DNA of 64,000 bases, from assembly GCA_002155105.1 (NCBI GenBank), contig MUZD01000001.1, positions 124,001-188,000 of the forward strand. The letters are read 5' to 3'. Under the pieces are notes generated by a model. That model ran no database searches. It was not told where the DNA came from and saw only the letters and a list, made by a program, of their open reading frames with translations. The translations under genes were made by a program, and so were the position numbers. This document shows positions 42,903 through 51,295 of the stretch, one piece after another (position 1 is the first letter of the stretch; each line of letters opens with the position of its first letter). This DNA is from Sedimentibacter sp. SX930 (GTDB lineage: Bacteria > Bacillota > Bacilli > Lactobacillales > Aerococcaceae).

Positions 42903-43277
42903 ATGTCGAAAATAAAATTGAGCCTGATGCTGCAAGCAGGGATAGCCGGCTTGTTGTTGGTCGCGTGTGCGCCTGCCATAGTCGAAGATAGCGCAACAAC
43001 GAGTTCCAAAGTCGTATCGGTCAGCAGTTCAGCTGAAGAAATGCGAACCTTCACGCTCGAAGAACTCAGCCAATACAACGGCAAGGACGGTCAGCCGGCT
43101 TATGTAGCCGTCGATGGGGTAGTCTACGACGTCACAAATGTGGAAGCATGGAAAGACGGAAACCATAAAATGGGATTGACTGCAGGCAATGAACTGACGG
43201 AAGAAATCACCAACCAGTCGCCTCACGGCCTAAAGGTCCTTGAAGGTCTGCCGATAGTCGGCGAGCTTGTGGAGTGA
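42903..43277 (+). CDS. Cytochrome b5-domain lipoprotein
   Basis: 124 residues. A signal peptide ends in lipobox LLVAC (Cys near residue 22), so the protein is probably lipid-anchored outside the membrane. After a Ser-rich linker, residues 50-124 form a small cytochrome b5-like heme/steroid-binding domain (FTLEELSQYNG, YVAVDGVVYDVTNV), with possible heme His in GNHKMG and SPHGLKVL. AAGGAGG precedes ATG 42903. Its operon with the transmembrane flavoprotein suggests a membrane-to-surface electron path. Heme binding is inference. Confidence 0.85.
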   Translation: MSKIKLSLMLQAGIAGLLLVACAPAIVEDSATTSSKVVSVSSSAEEMRTFTLEELSQYNGKDGQPAYVAVDGVVYDVTNVEAWKDGNHKMGLTAGNELTEEITNQSPHGLKVLEGLPIVGELVE

Positions 43278-43290
43278 TTGTTGCAATCGC

Positions 43291-43336
43291 AAATAGAAAA
43301 TGGAGCTCTCCCAAGGAAAGCTCCATTTTCTATTTG
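43291..43336 (+). terminator. Strong intrinsic terminator
   Basis: AAATAGAAAATGGAGCT and AGCTCCATTTTCTATTT form a perfect 17-bp stem. The rest of the 350-base gap up to the GH3 gene shows only a possible promoter (TATACT near 43561). Confidence 0.85.
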
Positions 43337-43628
43337 GACGGATACTGTGACAAAAAAGTGACAAATTTTCAAGGCTTCTTTTTTGTGTGTAGGGATTTTC
43401 CGAAGCATTATATAATTTGAAGAAATGGCTACATAGAGAGGTTTGTTGACGTTTTGAGAGTCTTTTGTTAACCGTTTTGATCCGATGATTCAATTTTGAA
43501 CAGAATCCGAACCTTTCAAAAACAGGTTGAAAGTGCCTTCATTTTTTCGGATAAACTGCCTATACTTGTTCTTGTAGGAAAGACGGTGCATCTGTCTGTT
43601 CCAGAACTATTTTGAAAGGGGAAAAATC

Positions 43629-45392
43629 ATGAGAGTCGATTTAACTACTAAACCTTATAACTTGGATGCCGAGGGAATCAATTGGGTCAAAGATACGATC
43701 GCAGGCATGTCTGTCGAAGAAAAAATCGGACAACTGTTTATTAATATGGGTTCAGAACGCACGGAGGAATATTTGACGGGCGTATTGAATAACTATCATA
43801 TCGGCGGAGTCCGCTACAATCCTGGTATGGCGGAAGAAGTTTACGAACAAAACAAAATTCTGCAGGAAAACAGCAAAATCCCTTTGTTGATCGCTGCCAA
43901 CACAGAAGCAGGCGGCAACGGTGCATGTAAAGACGGCACGTATGTCGGCGTTGAAGTGAAAATCGCAGCTACAAACGATACAAAGTACGCATACGAAATG
44001 GGCCGCGTTTCCGGTGTTGAAGCTGCTGCAATCGGCTGCAACTGGAGTTTCGCTCCAATCGTGGACATCAACCGCAACTGGCGTAACCCGATCATCGCAA
44101 CCCGCACGTGGAGCGGCGATGTGGACAAAACCATCGCATTGTCATTGGCATACATGAAGGGTATCCAGGAAAGCGGCATCGCGCCTGCGGCAAAACACTT
44201 CCCTGGCGACGGAATCGATGAGCGCGATCAACATTTATCATTCAGCGTAAACCCATATTCCACTGAAGAGTGGGACGCTACTTTCGGTAAAGTGTACGGC
44301 ACTTTGTTCGATGCCGGCTTACCTTCTATCATGGCTGGGCACATCTCCTTGCCTGAATACGTGAAACATTTCAACCCGGCAGCTACCGTTCAAGAACAAA
44401 TTATGCCGGCTACTTTGAACAAATACATCCTGACTGATCTGTTGCGCGACAAAATGGGCTTCAACGGTCTGGTCGTTACAGATGCCAGCCACATGGTTGC
44501 GATGACTTCTGCCATGAAACGTCAAGATATGCTGCCGACAGCAATCGCTGCAGGTTCTGACCTGTTCTTGTTCTTCAACGATCCGGACGAAGATTTCCAA
44601 TGGATGTTGGATGGCTACAACAATGGCGTCATCACGGACGAGCGTTTGGAAGAAGCTTTGACGCGCATCTTGGGCACAAAAGCTGCTTTAGGTCTGCACA
44701 AAAAAGCGAAAACAGAAATCTTGCCATCCAAAGAAGAAGCGATGGCTAAAATCGGCTTGCCGGAAAACAAAGCGATCGCAGTTGAAGTTGCCGACAAAGC
44801 AATCACTTTGGTCAAAAACAACCAAAACATCTTCCCAATCTCACCGGATAAAACGAAACGTGTTCTTTTGGTCAACGTTGAAGGCCACAAAGGCGGCTTC
44901 GGCGCAATGATCGGCGGCGAAGCGGTTCGTCCTGTCGATACATTGAAAGGTATCCTGGAAGCGGAAGGCTTTGAAGTTTCCATCTGGGAATCTACTGAAG
45001 AACGGATCAACAAATTACCGGAAGAAGAAAGAGCCGCTGCCGTTGCTAACGTGTACGCTCAAAAACGTCCGATCAAAGATTTGATTGCTGCTTACGATTT
45101 GGTCATCAACGTGGCTTCGGTACAACCGAATACGGATCAACGCATCCAATGGCCAGCTTCAAAAGGAACACCGGACATTCCATTTTATGTCCACGAAATC
45201 CCGACAATCTTTGTATCTGTCCAAGCACCGAACCATTTGGCTGACGTGCCGCAAGTACAAACGTACATCAACACATACGATTCAAAAGACTTCACACTGC
45301 AAGCTCTTGTCAACAAAATGGTCGGCCGTTCCGAATTCACCGGCGTTTCTCCAGTAGATGCATTCTGCGGATTCCTGGATACGCGTTATTAA
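43629..45392 (+). CDS. Glycoside hydrolase family 3 protein (NagZ-like N-terminal domain)
   Basis: 587 residues. The first 350 residues are a GH3 barrel with the NagZ-type loop AAKHFPGDGIDERDQHLSF (the Asp-His acid/base pair region) and the nucleophile region GLVVTDASHM. The remaining 230 residues form a second alpha/beta domain, as in two-domain Bacillota N-acetylglucosaminidases. There is no signal peptide, so it should act in the cytosol, for instance on muropeptides or N-acetyl-hexosamine glycosides. Start ATG 43629 follows AAAGGGGAAA. It is monocistronic. Confidence 0.88.
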   Translation: MRVDLTTKPYNLDAEGINWVKDTIAGMSVEEKIGQLFINMGSERTEEYLTGVLNNYHIGGVRYNPGMAEEVYEQNKILQENSKIPLLIAANTEAGGNGACKDGTYVGVEVKIAATNDTKYAYEMGRVSGVEAAAIGCNWSFAPIVDINRNWRNPIIATRTWSGDVDKTIALSLAYMKGIQESGIAPAAKHFPGDGIDERDQHLSFSVNPYSTEEWDATFGKVYGTLFDAGLPSIMAGHISLPEYVKHFNPAATVQEQIMPATLNKYILTDLLRDKMGFNGLVVTDASHMVAMTSAMKRQDMLPTAIAAGSDLFLFFNDPDEDFQWMLDGYNNGVITDERLEEALTRILGTKAALGLHKKAKTEILPSKEEAMAKIGLPENKAIAVEVADKAITLVKNNQNIFPISPDKTKRVLLVNVEGHKGGFGAMIGGEAVRPVDTLKGILEAEGFEVSIWESTEERINKLPEEERAAAVANVYAQKRPIKDLIAAYDLVINVASVQPNTDQRIQWPASKGTPDIPFYVHEIPTIFVSVQAPNHLADVPQVQTYINTYDSKDFTLQALVNKMVGRSEFTGVSPVDAFCGFLDTRY

Positions 45393-45401
45393 TCGATAAG
45401 G

Positions 45402-45448
45402 AAAAAACTTCACAAGTCCGCGCTCCGCGAGCTTGTGGAGTTTTTTTG
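45402..45448 (+). terminator. Intrinsic terminator
   Basis: AAACTTCACAAG pairs with CTTGTGGAGTTT and is followed by TTTTTTT. An inner GCGCTCCGCG loop may add a second stem. Confidence 0.85.
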
Positions 45449-45612
45449 CGATTTTTCCAGTGTTGTTGCGCTATCCCAACAACCACCATTCCCGAAAACA
45501 TATTTGCAAGTGCCTGTCAGGGGTGATAAAATGAAAGAAATTTCATTTATCAAAAAATGAATAATAGAGCCTGAAAATGGCCCGAATGCGTACAGCCAGA
45601 GGAGGCAAAACG

Positions 45613-46107
45613 ATGAAAAACGAATTGAAGGAAAAGATTCTGAAGATTATTGAAAAGAACAACAAACTGACTGATGAAGAAGTTGCCGTGATGTTGGGCG
45701 TGGACACAGAAGTAGTGGCGGTTGCCGTGAAAGAACTGGAAGCGGACAAAATCATCTGCGGCTACCATACTTTGATCAACTGGGACAAGACCGGCGATGA
45801 CGAAGTTTCTGCCATCATCGAGCTTCGCGTAAATCCGCAAAGAGGGTCCGGATTCGACCGTATCGCGGAAAAAGTATACCAATTCCCCGAAGTGGAGACC
45901 GTATTCCTGATGTCCGGCGGGTTCGATTTTATGGTGCAACTGAAGAAAGCTCCAATGAAAGAGATTGCTCTGTTTGTTGCGAAACGCCTTTCTGTGATCG
46001 ACGAAGTACAATCAACCACCACTCATTTCGTATTGAAACGTTATAAAGACCACGGCACGTTGTTCGTGGATGAGGGTGACGACAAACGGATGGTGCTGAC
46101 TCCATGA
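45613..46107 (+). CDS. Lrp/AsnC-family regulator (AlaR-like)
   Basis: 164 residues. An AsnC-type helix-turn-helix (about 1-50; LTDEEVAVMLGVDTEVVAVAV) is joined to a RAM ligand-binding domain (DEVSAIIELRV, FPEVETVFLMSGGFDF). ATG 45613 follows AGAGGAGG. Its stop overlaps the aminotransferase start (ATGA), so the two are translated together. In Bacillus subtilis a similar Lrp-aminotransferase pair (alaR-alaT) handles alanine; the parallel is by arrangement and family. Confidence 0.9.
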   Translation: MKNELKEKILKIIEKNNKLTDEEVAVMLGVDTEVVAVAVKELEADKIICGYHTLINWDKTGDDEVSAIIELRVNPQRGSGFDRIAEKVYQFPEVETVFLMSGGFDFMVQLKKAPMKEIALFVAKRLSVIDEVQSTTTHFVLKRYKDHGTLFVDEGDDKRMVLTP

Positions 46108-47285
46108 GAAATCCGATAAATGCTAAGGTGCGGGAAATCAAACCTTCCGGCATCCGGAGATTTTTTGATATTGCGAATGAGATACCCGGAGTGATTTCAT
46201 TGGGGGTAGGCGAGCCCGACTTTGACACCCCCTGGATTGTGCGTGACGAGGGCATGTATACCCTCCAAAAAGGGCGCACCTTCTACACAGCTAATGCCGG
46301 TTTGGCCGAACTGCGCCAGGAAATCTGCTTATACTTGGAACGCCGCTATAATCTGCACTATTCCCCCGAGGATGAAACGGTCGTGACGGTTGGCGGAAGC
46401 GAAGCCATCGATTTGGCGCTGCGTGCCATGCTGGATCCGGGCGATGAGGTCGTCTACGCGGAGCCTTGCTATGTTTCCTATCTTCCGTGCATCGTATTGG
46501 CTGACGGGGTTCCCGTCGCTATCCCGCTGCAGGAGAAGAACCAATTCCGTTTGACGAAAGAAGAGCTGGAAGCGGCGATCACTCCGAAAACAAAAGTTCT
46601 GATTCTTTCTTATCCGAATAATCCGACTGGGGCCGTTATGTCCAAAGAGGACCTGGAAGCGATCGCTGAAGTCATCATCGCCCATGATCTATTCGTCATC
46701 ACTGATGAAATTTATAGTGAACTTTCCTACAATGGAAATCACTTCAGCATTGCCGCCTTGCCGGGAATGAAGGAACGGACCGTTTACATCAATGGCTTCT
46801 CGAAAGGGTATGCGATGACCGGTTGGCGTCTGGGCTATGCAACTGCTCCGCCAATCATTATGGAACAGATGATCAAAATCCATCAATTCGCCATCATGGC
46901 CGCACCGACGACAAGTCAGTACGCCGGTATCGTTGCATTACGGAACTGCGATGACAATGTTGCCGAGATGCGTGAAAGCTACAATCAACGCCGCCGTTAT
47001 CTAATGAAAGTCCTAAAAGATTTGGACTTGCCTTGTTTTGTGCCTTATGGCGCCTTTTATATCTTCCCGAACATAACCGAATTCGGCTTGACTTCGGAAG
47101 AGTTCGCTACCCGTTTGGTTCAGGAGGAGAAAGTGGCCGTAGTGCCAGGCTCAGCCTTCGGCGAAAGCGGAGAGGGTTTCATCCGTATTTCCTACGCTTA
47201 TTCAATCGAAGAGCTGAAAGAAGCCTTCGAACACATAAAAAGCTTTATCGAACGCCTACGTGCAGAGAATAAAAGCAATCAATAA
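46104..47285 (+). CDS. Class I/II aminotransferase (AlaT/YugH-like)
   Basis: 393-residue PLP aminotransferase, fold type I. Visible features: GVGEPDFDTPW near residue 36, SYPNNPTGAVMS with the PLP-stacking region, TDEIYSELSYNG, the Schiff-base Lys in INGFSKGYAMTGWRLGY, and FIRISYAYS with the carboxylate-binding Arg. It overlaps the Lrp-family gene by four bases, which suggests that the regulator controls this enzyme. The amino donor is not determined by sequence; alanine or aspartate is likely from the family. Confidence 0.92.
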   Translation: MRNPINAKVREIKPSGIRRFFDIANEIPGVISLGVGEPDFDTPWIVRDEGMYTLQKGRTFYTANAGLAELRQEICLYLERRYNLHYSPEDETVVTVGGSEAIDLALRAMLDPGDEVVYAEPCYVSYLPCIVLADGVPVAIPLQEKNQFRLTKEELEAAITPKTKVLILSYPNNPTGAVMSKEDLEAIAEVIIAHDLFVITDEIYSELSYNGNHFSIAALPGMKERTVYINGFSKGYAMTGWRLGYATAPPIIMEQMIKIHQFAIMAAPTTSQYAGIVALRNCDDNVAEMRESYNQRRRYLMKVLKDLDLPCFVPYGAFYIFPNITEFGLTSEEFATRLVQEEKVAVVPGSAFGESGEGFIRISYAYSIEELKEAFEHIKSFIERLRAENKSNQ

Positions 47286-47290
47286 GAAGA

Positions 47291-47336
47291 AAGACTGCAG
47301 AGTTGCGTTCCTACGCAACTTTTGCGGTCTTTTTTC
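47291..47336 (+). terminator. Intrinsic terminator
   Basis: AAGACTGCAGAGTTGCG pairs with CGCAACTTTTGCGGTCTT and is followed by TTTTT. Confidence 0.85.
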
Positions 47337-47443
47337 TCTATACTATGCGGGAGAGCTGTTTGTGTGTTAATTTTGTTCAGTATCAGAAGAATGGCTATGT
47401 ATCAGGCTTTTTTTACATTTTTGAAATTTTTGAATAAAAATGG

Positions 47444-47472
47444 TTTACAAAATATACCCTATGGGGTATTAT
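47444..47472 (+). promoter_or_regulatory. Promoter with CstR/CsoR-type operator
   Basis: -35 TTTACA (47444-47449) and -10 TATTAT (47467-47472) have a 17-base spacer. ATACCC-TATG-GGGTAT (47454-47469), the classic CsoR/CstR half-site arrangement, fills the spacer. The CstR-like gene is the last of the operon, so autoregulation is expected. Confidence 0.85.
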
Positions 47473-47516
47473 AAGTCCATAAGCGATTGATACTACTTAC
47501 GAAAAAGGAGCCAAGT

Positions 47517-47831
47517 ATGCTATTTAATTTATTCAACAGTATGCCTTCCGTATCCACTAAGGAACTGGAAGCAAAATTAACTGAAAAACCACAAATAATC
47601 GATGTCCGTGAACCGAACGAATTCATCGCAGGACATATTCCAGGCGCAAAAAATGTTCCGTTGAGAAAAGCGGAAACATATACCCCTAAGGGTAAAGTGT
47701 ATGTGATCTGCCAATCAGGTGGACGCAGCAAACGTGCAGCAACTATCTTAAAATCCAAAGGCTACGATGTAGTCAATGTCAAAGGCGGCATGTCCGCATG
47801 GTCAGGCCCTACAAGAGGAGGAAAACTATGA
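47517..47831 (+). CDS. Single-domain rhodanese
   Basis: 104 residues. Rhodanese sulfurtransferase with active Cys in VICQSGGRSKR near residue 72 and the CH2-type IIDVREPNEFIAGHIPGA. It accepts persulfide sulfur. ATG 47517 follows AAAGGAG. The start of the next gene overlaps its stop (ATGA). A second CstR-like palindrome lies inside the gene (47680-47695). Confidence 0.92.
   Translation: MLFNLFNSMPSVSTKELEAKLTEKPQIIDVREPNEFIAGHIPGAKNVPLRKAETYTPKGKVYVICQSGGRSKRAATILKSKGYDVVNVKGGMSAWSGPTRGGKL
47680..47695. promoter_or_regulatory. Intragenic CstR-like operator
   Basis: ATACCC-CTAA-GGGTAA has the same spacing as the promoter operator and differs from it in one outer base. It lies about 220 bases downstream of the promoter, inside the rhodanese gene. 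Confidence 0.5.
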
Positions 47832-49483
47832 TGAAAATTGTTATTATCGGTGGAGTGGCAGGCGGTATGTCCGCTGCAACACGTTTGAGAAGATTGAATG
47901 AAGATGCAGAAATCATCGTACTGGAAAAAGGACCTTTCGTTTCCTTTGCGAACTGTGGCTTGCCTTATTATGTTTCAGGCGATATCCAAGAACGCAGCGA
48001 TCTCTTGGTTCAAACCCCTGAGCAATTGCGTGCGCGTTTTGACTTGGATGTCCGTCCTTTCAGCGAAGCGACCGCAATCGATCCGGATAAAAAAGAAGTG
48101 ACAGTCCGTTCTAAAGATGGCGAATACCAACTGGCTTACGATAAAGTCATTTTATCCCCAGGAGCAAAACCATTCGTACCGCCAGCTGAAGGTCTGTCCG
48201 AAGCCAAAAACATCTTTACGATGCGCAATGTACCGGATGTGGATGCTGTCACAGGTTTCATCCTTGAACATAAACCGAAAAAAGCAGTCGTCATCGGAGC
48301 AGGATTCATCGGTCTTGAAATGGCAGAAAGCTTAGCGCACCGCGGTTTGGCTGTAACAATCGTTGAAAAAGCACCGCATGTCTTGCCTCCATTCGATGAA
48401 GAAATGGCTGCTTACTTAGCGGATGAATTGAAGGCGAACGGCGTGACGCTGTATACAGGCGTTGCGGCTACGGCTTTCCAAAATGAAGGTAAAACAATCG
48501 TCCTTGAAAACGGCGTGACACTGGAAAGCGATTTGACAATCATGTCAGTCGGCGTCCAACCTGAGAACAGCCTAGCGATTGCTGCGGGTATCGAAACAGG
48601 CATGCGCGGCGGTATCTTGGTCGATGAGAACTATGAAACAAGCAAAAAAGACATCTATGCAGTCGGCGACGCAATCATCGTGAAGCAACAGATCACCGGT
48701 GAAGACACCATGATCGCTTTGGCTTCGCCTGCGAACCGTCAAGGACGTCAAGTAGCTGATGTCATCAGCGGCTTGAACAGAAAAAATAAAGGCAGCATCG
48801 GAACCGCAATCGTGCGTGTATTCGGTTTGGCCGGCGCTTCCACAGGTATGAACGAGCGCCAATTGCAGCTGTCAGGAAAAGAGTATGCAGTCGTGCATAT
48901 CCAAGGAAAGAACCATGCCGGCTACTATCCGAATGCGTCAGCGATTGTCCTGAAATTGGTTTTCCATCCGAAAACAGGTGAAATTTACGGAGCGCAAGCT
49001 ATCGGGGCAGATGGCGTAGATAAACGTATCGATATCATCGCTACAGCAATCAAAGGCAAATTGACGGTCCATGATTTGCCGGAATTGGAATTCACTTACG
49101 CGCCGCCGTTCGGTTCAGCCAAAGATCCAGTCAATATGGCCGGCTACGCAGCCATGAACATCATCGAAGGCGTTTCTGAATCCATCCAATGGTATGAATT
49201 GGAAAAGATGCAGGAAGCAGGCTATCAACTGTTGGACGTCCGCGGTGAGGGCGAAATCGCAAGACTAGGAGCCTTGAAGGGCGCCATCAACATCCCAGTC
49301 GATGATTTACGCGCACGTATCGGAGAATTATCGAAGGAAACACCGATCATCGTCAGCTGCCAAAGCGGCTTGCGTAGCTATATAGCAGAACGTGTATTGA
49401 AACAAAATGGATTCACAGTCAAAAATTTAGATGGTGCATTCAGTTTATATGCAACCGTCAGACCAGAAAAGGTGGTAAAATAA
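47828..49483 (+). CDS. cdr: CoA-disulfide reductase with C-terminal rhodanese domain (cst copy)
   Basis: 551 residues, same architecture as the ars-linked copy: FAD motif IIGGVAGGMSAA, single active Cys in FANCGLPYY, NAD(P) motif IGAGFIGLEMAE, YAVGDAI, and a rhodanese domain from about 455 with active Cys in VSCQSGLRS. Such enzymes reduce CoA persulfide/polysulfide and are typical of CstR-controlled sulfide-detoxification operons. ATG 47828 follows AGAGGAGG and overlaps the first rhodanese stop. Confidence 0.93.
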   Translation: MMKIVIIGGVAGGMSAATRLRRLNEDAEIIVLEKGPFVSFANCGLPYYVSGDIQERSDLLVQTPEQLRARFDLDVRPFSEATAIDPDKKEVTVRSKDGEYQLAYDKVILSPGAKPFVPPAEGLSEAKNIFTMRNVPDVDAVTGFILEHKPKKAVVIGAGFIGLEMAESLAHRGLAVTIVEKAPHVLPPFDEEMAAYLADELKANGVTLYTGVAATAFQNEGKTIVLENGVTLESDLTIMSVGVQPENSLAIAAGIETGMRGGILVDENYETSKKDIYAVGDAIIVKQQITGEDTMIALASPANRQGRQVADVISGLNRKNKGSIGTAIVRVFGLAGASTGMNERQLQLSGKEYAVVHIQGKNHAGYYPNASAIVLKLVFHPKTGEIYGAQAIGADGVDKRIDIIATAIKGKLTVHDLPELEFTYAPPFGSAKDPVNMAGYAAMNIIEGVSESIQWYELEKMQEAGYQLLDVRGEGEIARLGALKGAINIPVDDLRARIGELSKETPIIVSCQSGLRSYIAERVLKQNGFTVKNLDGAFSLYATVRPEKVVK

Positions 49484-49484
49484 T

Positions 49485-49781
49485 ATGTATCAATCAATTA
49501 CAATGCCGGAATTCGAACAATTATGGAAAAAAACTCCTGTCAAACTAGTGGACGTACGTGAAGCAGACGAATATGCACATGCACACGTTGATGGTGCCAT
49601 CTCTATGCCTTTGAGCGGTTTAGAAGACACTGTTGATCAATTGGATAAGGATGAAAATTACTATGTTATGTGCCTGAGCGGTGCTCGCTCAGCTGCAGCT
49701 TGCCAATATCTTGCTTCAAAGGGCTACAAAGTAACGAACGTAATGGGAGGCATTTCGGCCTGGAGGGGTGAAGTTGTGTGA
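49485..49781 (+). CDS. Single-domain rhodanese, second copy
   Basis: 98 residues with LVDVREADEYAHAHVDGA and active Cys in MCLSGARSAA. It follows the reductase after one base and overlaps the CstR start by four bases. Together with the first rhodanese it gives three rhodanese modules in the operon. Separate sulfur donors or acceptors are likely but unknown. Confidence 0.92.
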   Translation: MYQSITMPEFEQLWKKTPVKLVDVREADEYAHAHVDGAISMPLSGLEDTVDQLDKDENYYVMCLSGARSAAACQYLASKGYKVTNVMGGISAWRGEVV

Positions 49782-50041
49782 ACCAATACAACAAAAATAT
49801 AATCAACCGCATTAAGCGTGCGGAAGGACAAATGCGTGGCATTCTTGCCATGATGGAAGACGGAAAGAACTGTTCCGACGTCGTGACGCAATTGTCCGCA
49901 GTCCGATCCAGCATCGACCGCGCAATGGGCATCATCGTTGCGGAAAATTTGGTTTCCTGTGTGAATGACCAGGAAAAAGACAACATTTCGAAAGAAGAAA
50001 GCGTCCAACAAGCAATCAATCTGTTGGTGAAGAGTCGATAG
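49778..50041 (+). CDS. cstR: CstR-type (CsoR-family) persulfide-sensing repressor
   Basis: 87 residues, all-helical CsoR/DUF156 fold: INRIKRAEGQMRGILAMMED, then Cys31 in KNCSDVV and Cys near residue 61 in ENLVSC. The copper-binding His of CsoR proteins is replaced by Asn (AENLVSC), as in CstR proteins that sense per- and polysulfides through a Cys pair. It starts with GTG 49778, overlapping the rhodanese stop. Control of the operator at 47454-47469 follows from family knowledge. Confidence 0.88.
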   Translation: MNQYNKNIINRIKRAEGQMRGILAMMEDGKNCSDVVTQLSAVRSSIDRAMGIIVAENLVSCVNDQEKDNISKEESVQQAINLLVKSR

Positions 50042-50046
50042 AACGA

Positions 50047-50223
50047 TTTATCGGACAACCAGAGAAGGCCTCGCGCCTTGGTTGTCCGATATTTTTGGTT
50101 TATCGGACAATTAGAGAAGGCCTCGCGCCTTGGTTGTCCGATATTTTTGGTTTATCGGACAATTAGAGAAGGCCCCGCGCCTTGGTTGTCCGATATATTC
50201 GGTTTATCGGACAATTAGAGAAG
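50047..50223. repeat. 52-bp tandem repeat of terminator-like hairpins
   Basis: Three full copies start at 50047, 50099 and 50151, and a partial fourth at 50203. Each contains TCGGACAA(C/T) and GGTTGTCCGA as hairpin arms around AGAGAAGGCCTCGCGCCT, followed by a short T-run. The copies differ at only a few bases. The first copy directly follows the cstR stop and could end the operon. The rest of the gap up to the ABC gene has nothing clear beyond a CCGCTCGCCGGAG fragment. Confidence 0.85.
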
Positions 50224-50380
50224 TCCCTCCGCTCGCCGGAGCACACATGCAAAAAAATGAATACCGTACTCCAGCGTACAATTATTTTGTCTCCATTCGC
50301 CATTCTGATACACTGAACATGAAGAAGTTTTTTTATATTCTGGATGGGCAGTGCTTCGCTATCAGAGAGGGTGTTTTCAG

Positions 50381-51295
50381 TTGGAAAAAATCATAGAAGT
50401 CAAAGGCTTATCAAAGCGTTTCGGAGATGTGCAAGCGGTCAAGGACATCGATTTCCATGTGAATGCCGGCCAGCTTTTTGCATTTTTGGGGCCGAACGGA
50501 GCAGGCAAGTCGACGACGATCGATATCATCTGCACACTGCTGCAGGCGGACAGCGGAGAAGTCACGATAAATGGATTCACTATAGGCAAGGATGACTTTG
50601 CGATCCGTTCCAATATTGGCGTCGTCTTCCAAACAAACTTGTTGGACAAACTGCTGACAGTCAAGGAAAATCTTGAGGTGAGAGGGAGTTTTTACGGATT
50701 ATCCAAATCGGAATGGGAACCGGCTTTCCTTCGAGCAACTCAGGCTGCCGGGGTGACGGAGTTTTTGGAAAGGCCATACGGAAAGTTGTCCGGTGGGCAG
50801 AAACGGCGAGCGGATATCGCGCGGGCATTGATCAACACGCCGAAGATTCTCTTTTTGGATGAGCCGACGACCGGATTGGATCCTCAAACCCGCAAGAATG
50901 TTTGGGATACGATCCGGAAACTCCAAGCGGAGCACGGGATGACGATTTTTCTGACGACGCATTACATGGAGGAGGCGGCCAGCGCTGATTATGTCGTCAT
51001 CATCGATGAAGGGGAAATCATCGCCGAAGGAACGCCTGATGCACTGCGGGAAAGGTACAGCTCTGACGTATTGAAGATGCGGACCGGAACAGTTTCCGAA
51101 GTGAGCCGTATTTTGGATGCTCAACAGGCACCGTATGAGCTGCAGCAAGATCTCTTCCGTGTGAAATTAGCCAAAACGATGGATGCATTGCCCATTCTGG
51201 AGCAATGCAAACCATATCTGACATACTTTGAGGTGGTGGCTGGTTCGATGGACGATGCCTTTATTGCGATCACAGGAAAGCAGGTGCAGGAATGA
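50381..51295 (+). CDS. ABC transporter ATP-binding protein
   Basis: 304 residues. Walker A GPNGAGKSTT, Q-loop VVFQTNLLD, signature KLSGGQKRRADIARAL, Walker B ILFLDEPTTGLD and H-loop LTTHYMEEA are all present; the tail has a DrrA-like extension. TTG 50381 is the likely start: GAGAGGGTG lies seven bases upstream. It overlaps the permease gene by four bases (ATGA). The pair is of the drug/antibiotic export type. Confidence 0.9.
   Translation: MEKIIEVKGLSKRFGDVQAVKDIDFHVNAGQLFAFLGPNGAGKSTTIDIICTLLQADSGEVTINGFTIGKDDFAIRSNIGVVFQTNLLDKLLTVKENLEVRGSFYGLSKSEWEPAFLRATQAAGVTEFLERPYGKLSGGQKRRADIARALINTPKILFLDEPTTGLDPQTRKNVWDTIRKLQAEHGMTIFLTTHYMEEAASADYVVIIDEGEIIAEGTPDALRERYSSDVLKMRTGTVSEVSRILDAQQAPYELQQDLFRVKLAKTMDALPILEQCKPYLTYFEVVAGSMDDAFIAITGKQVQE

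Noticed and set aside
50047-50223. Possible CRISPR array
   Set aside because: The units are contiguous 52-bp tandem copies with no unique spacers and no cas genes nearby.
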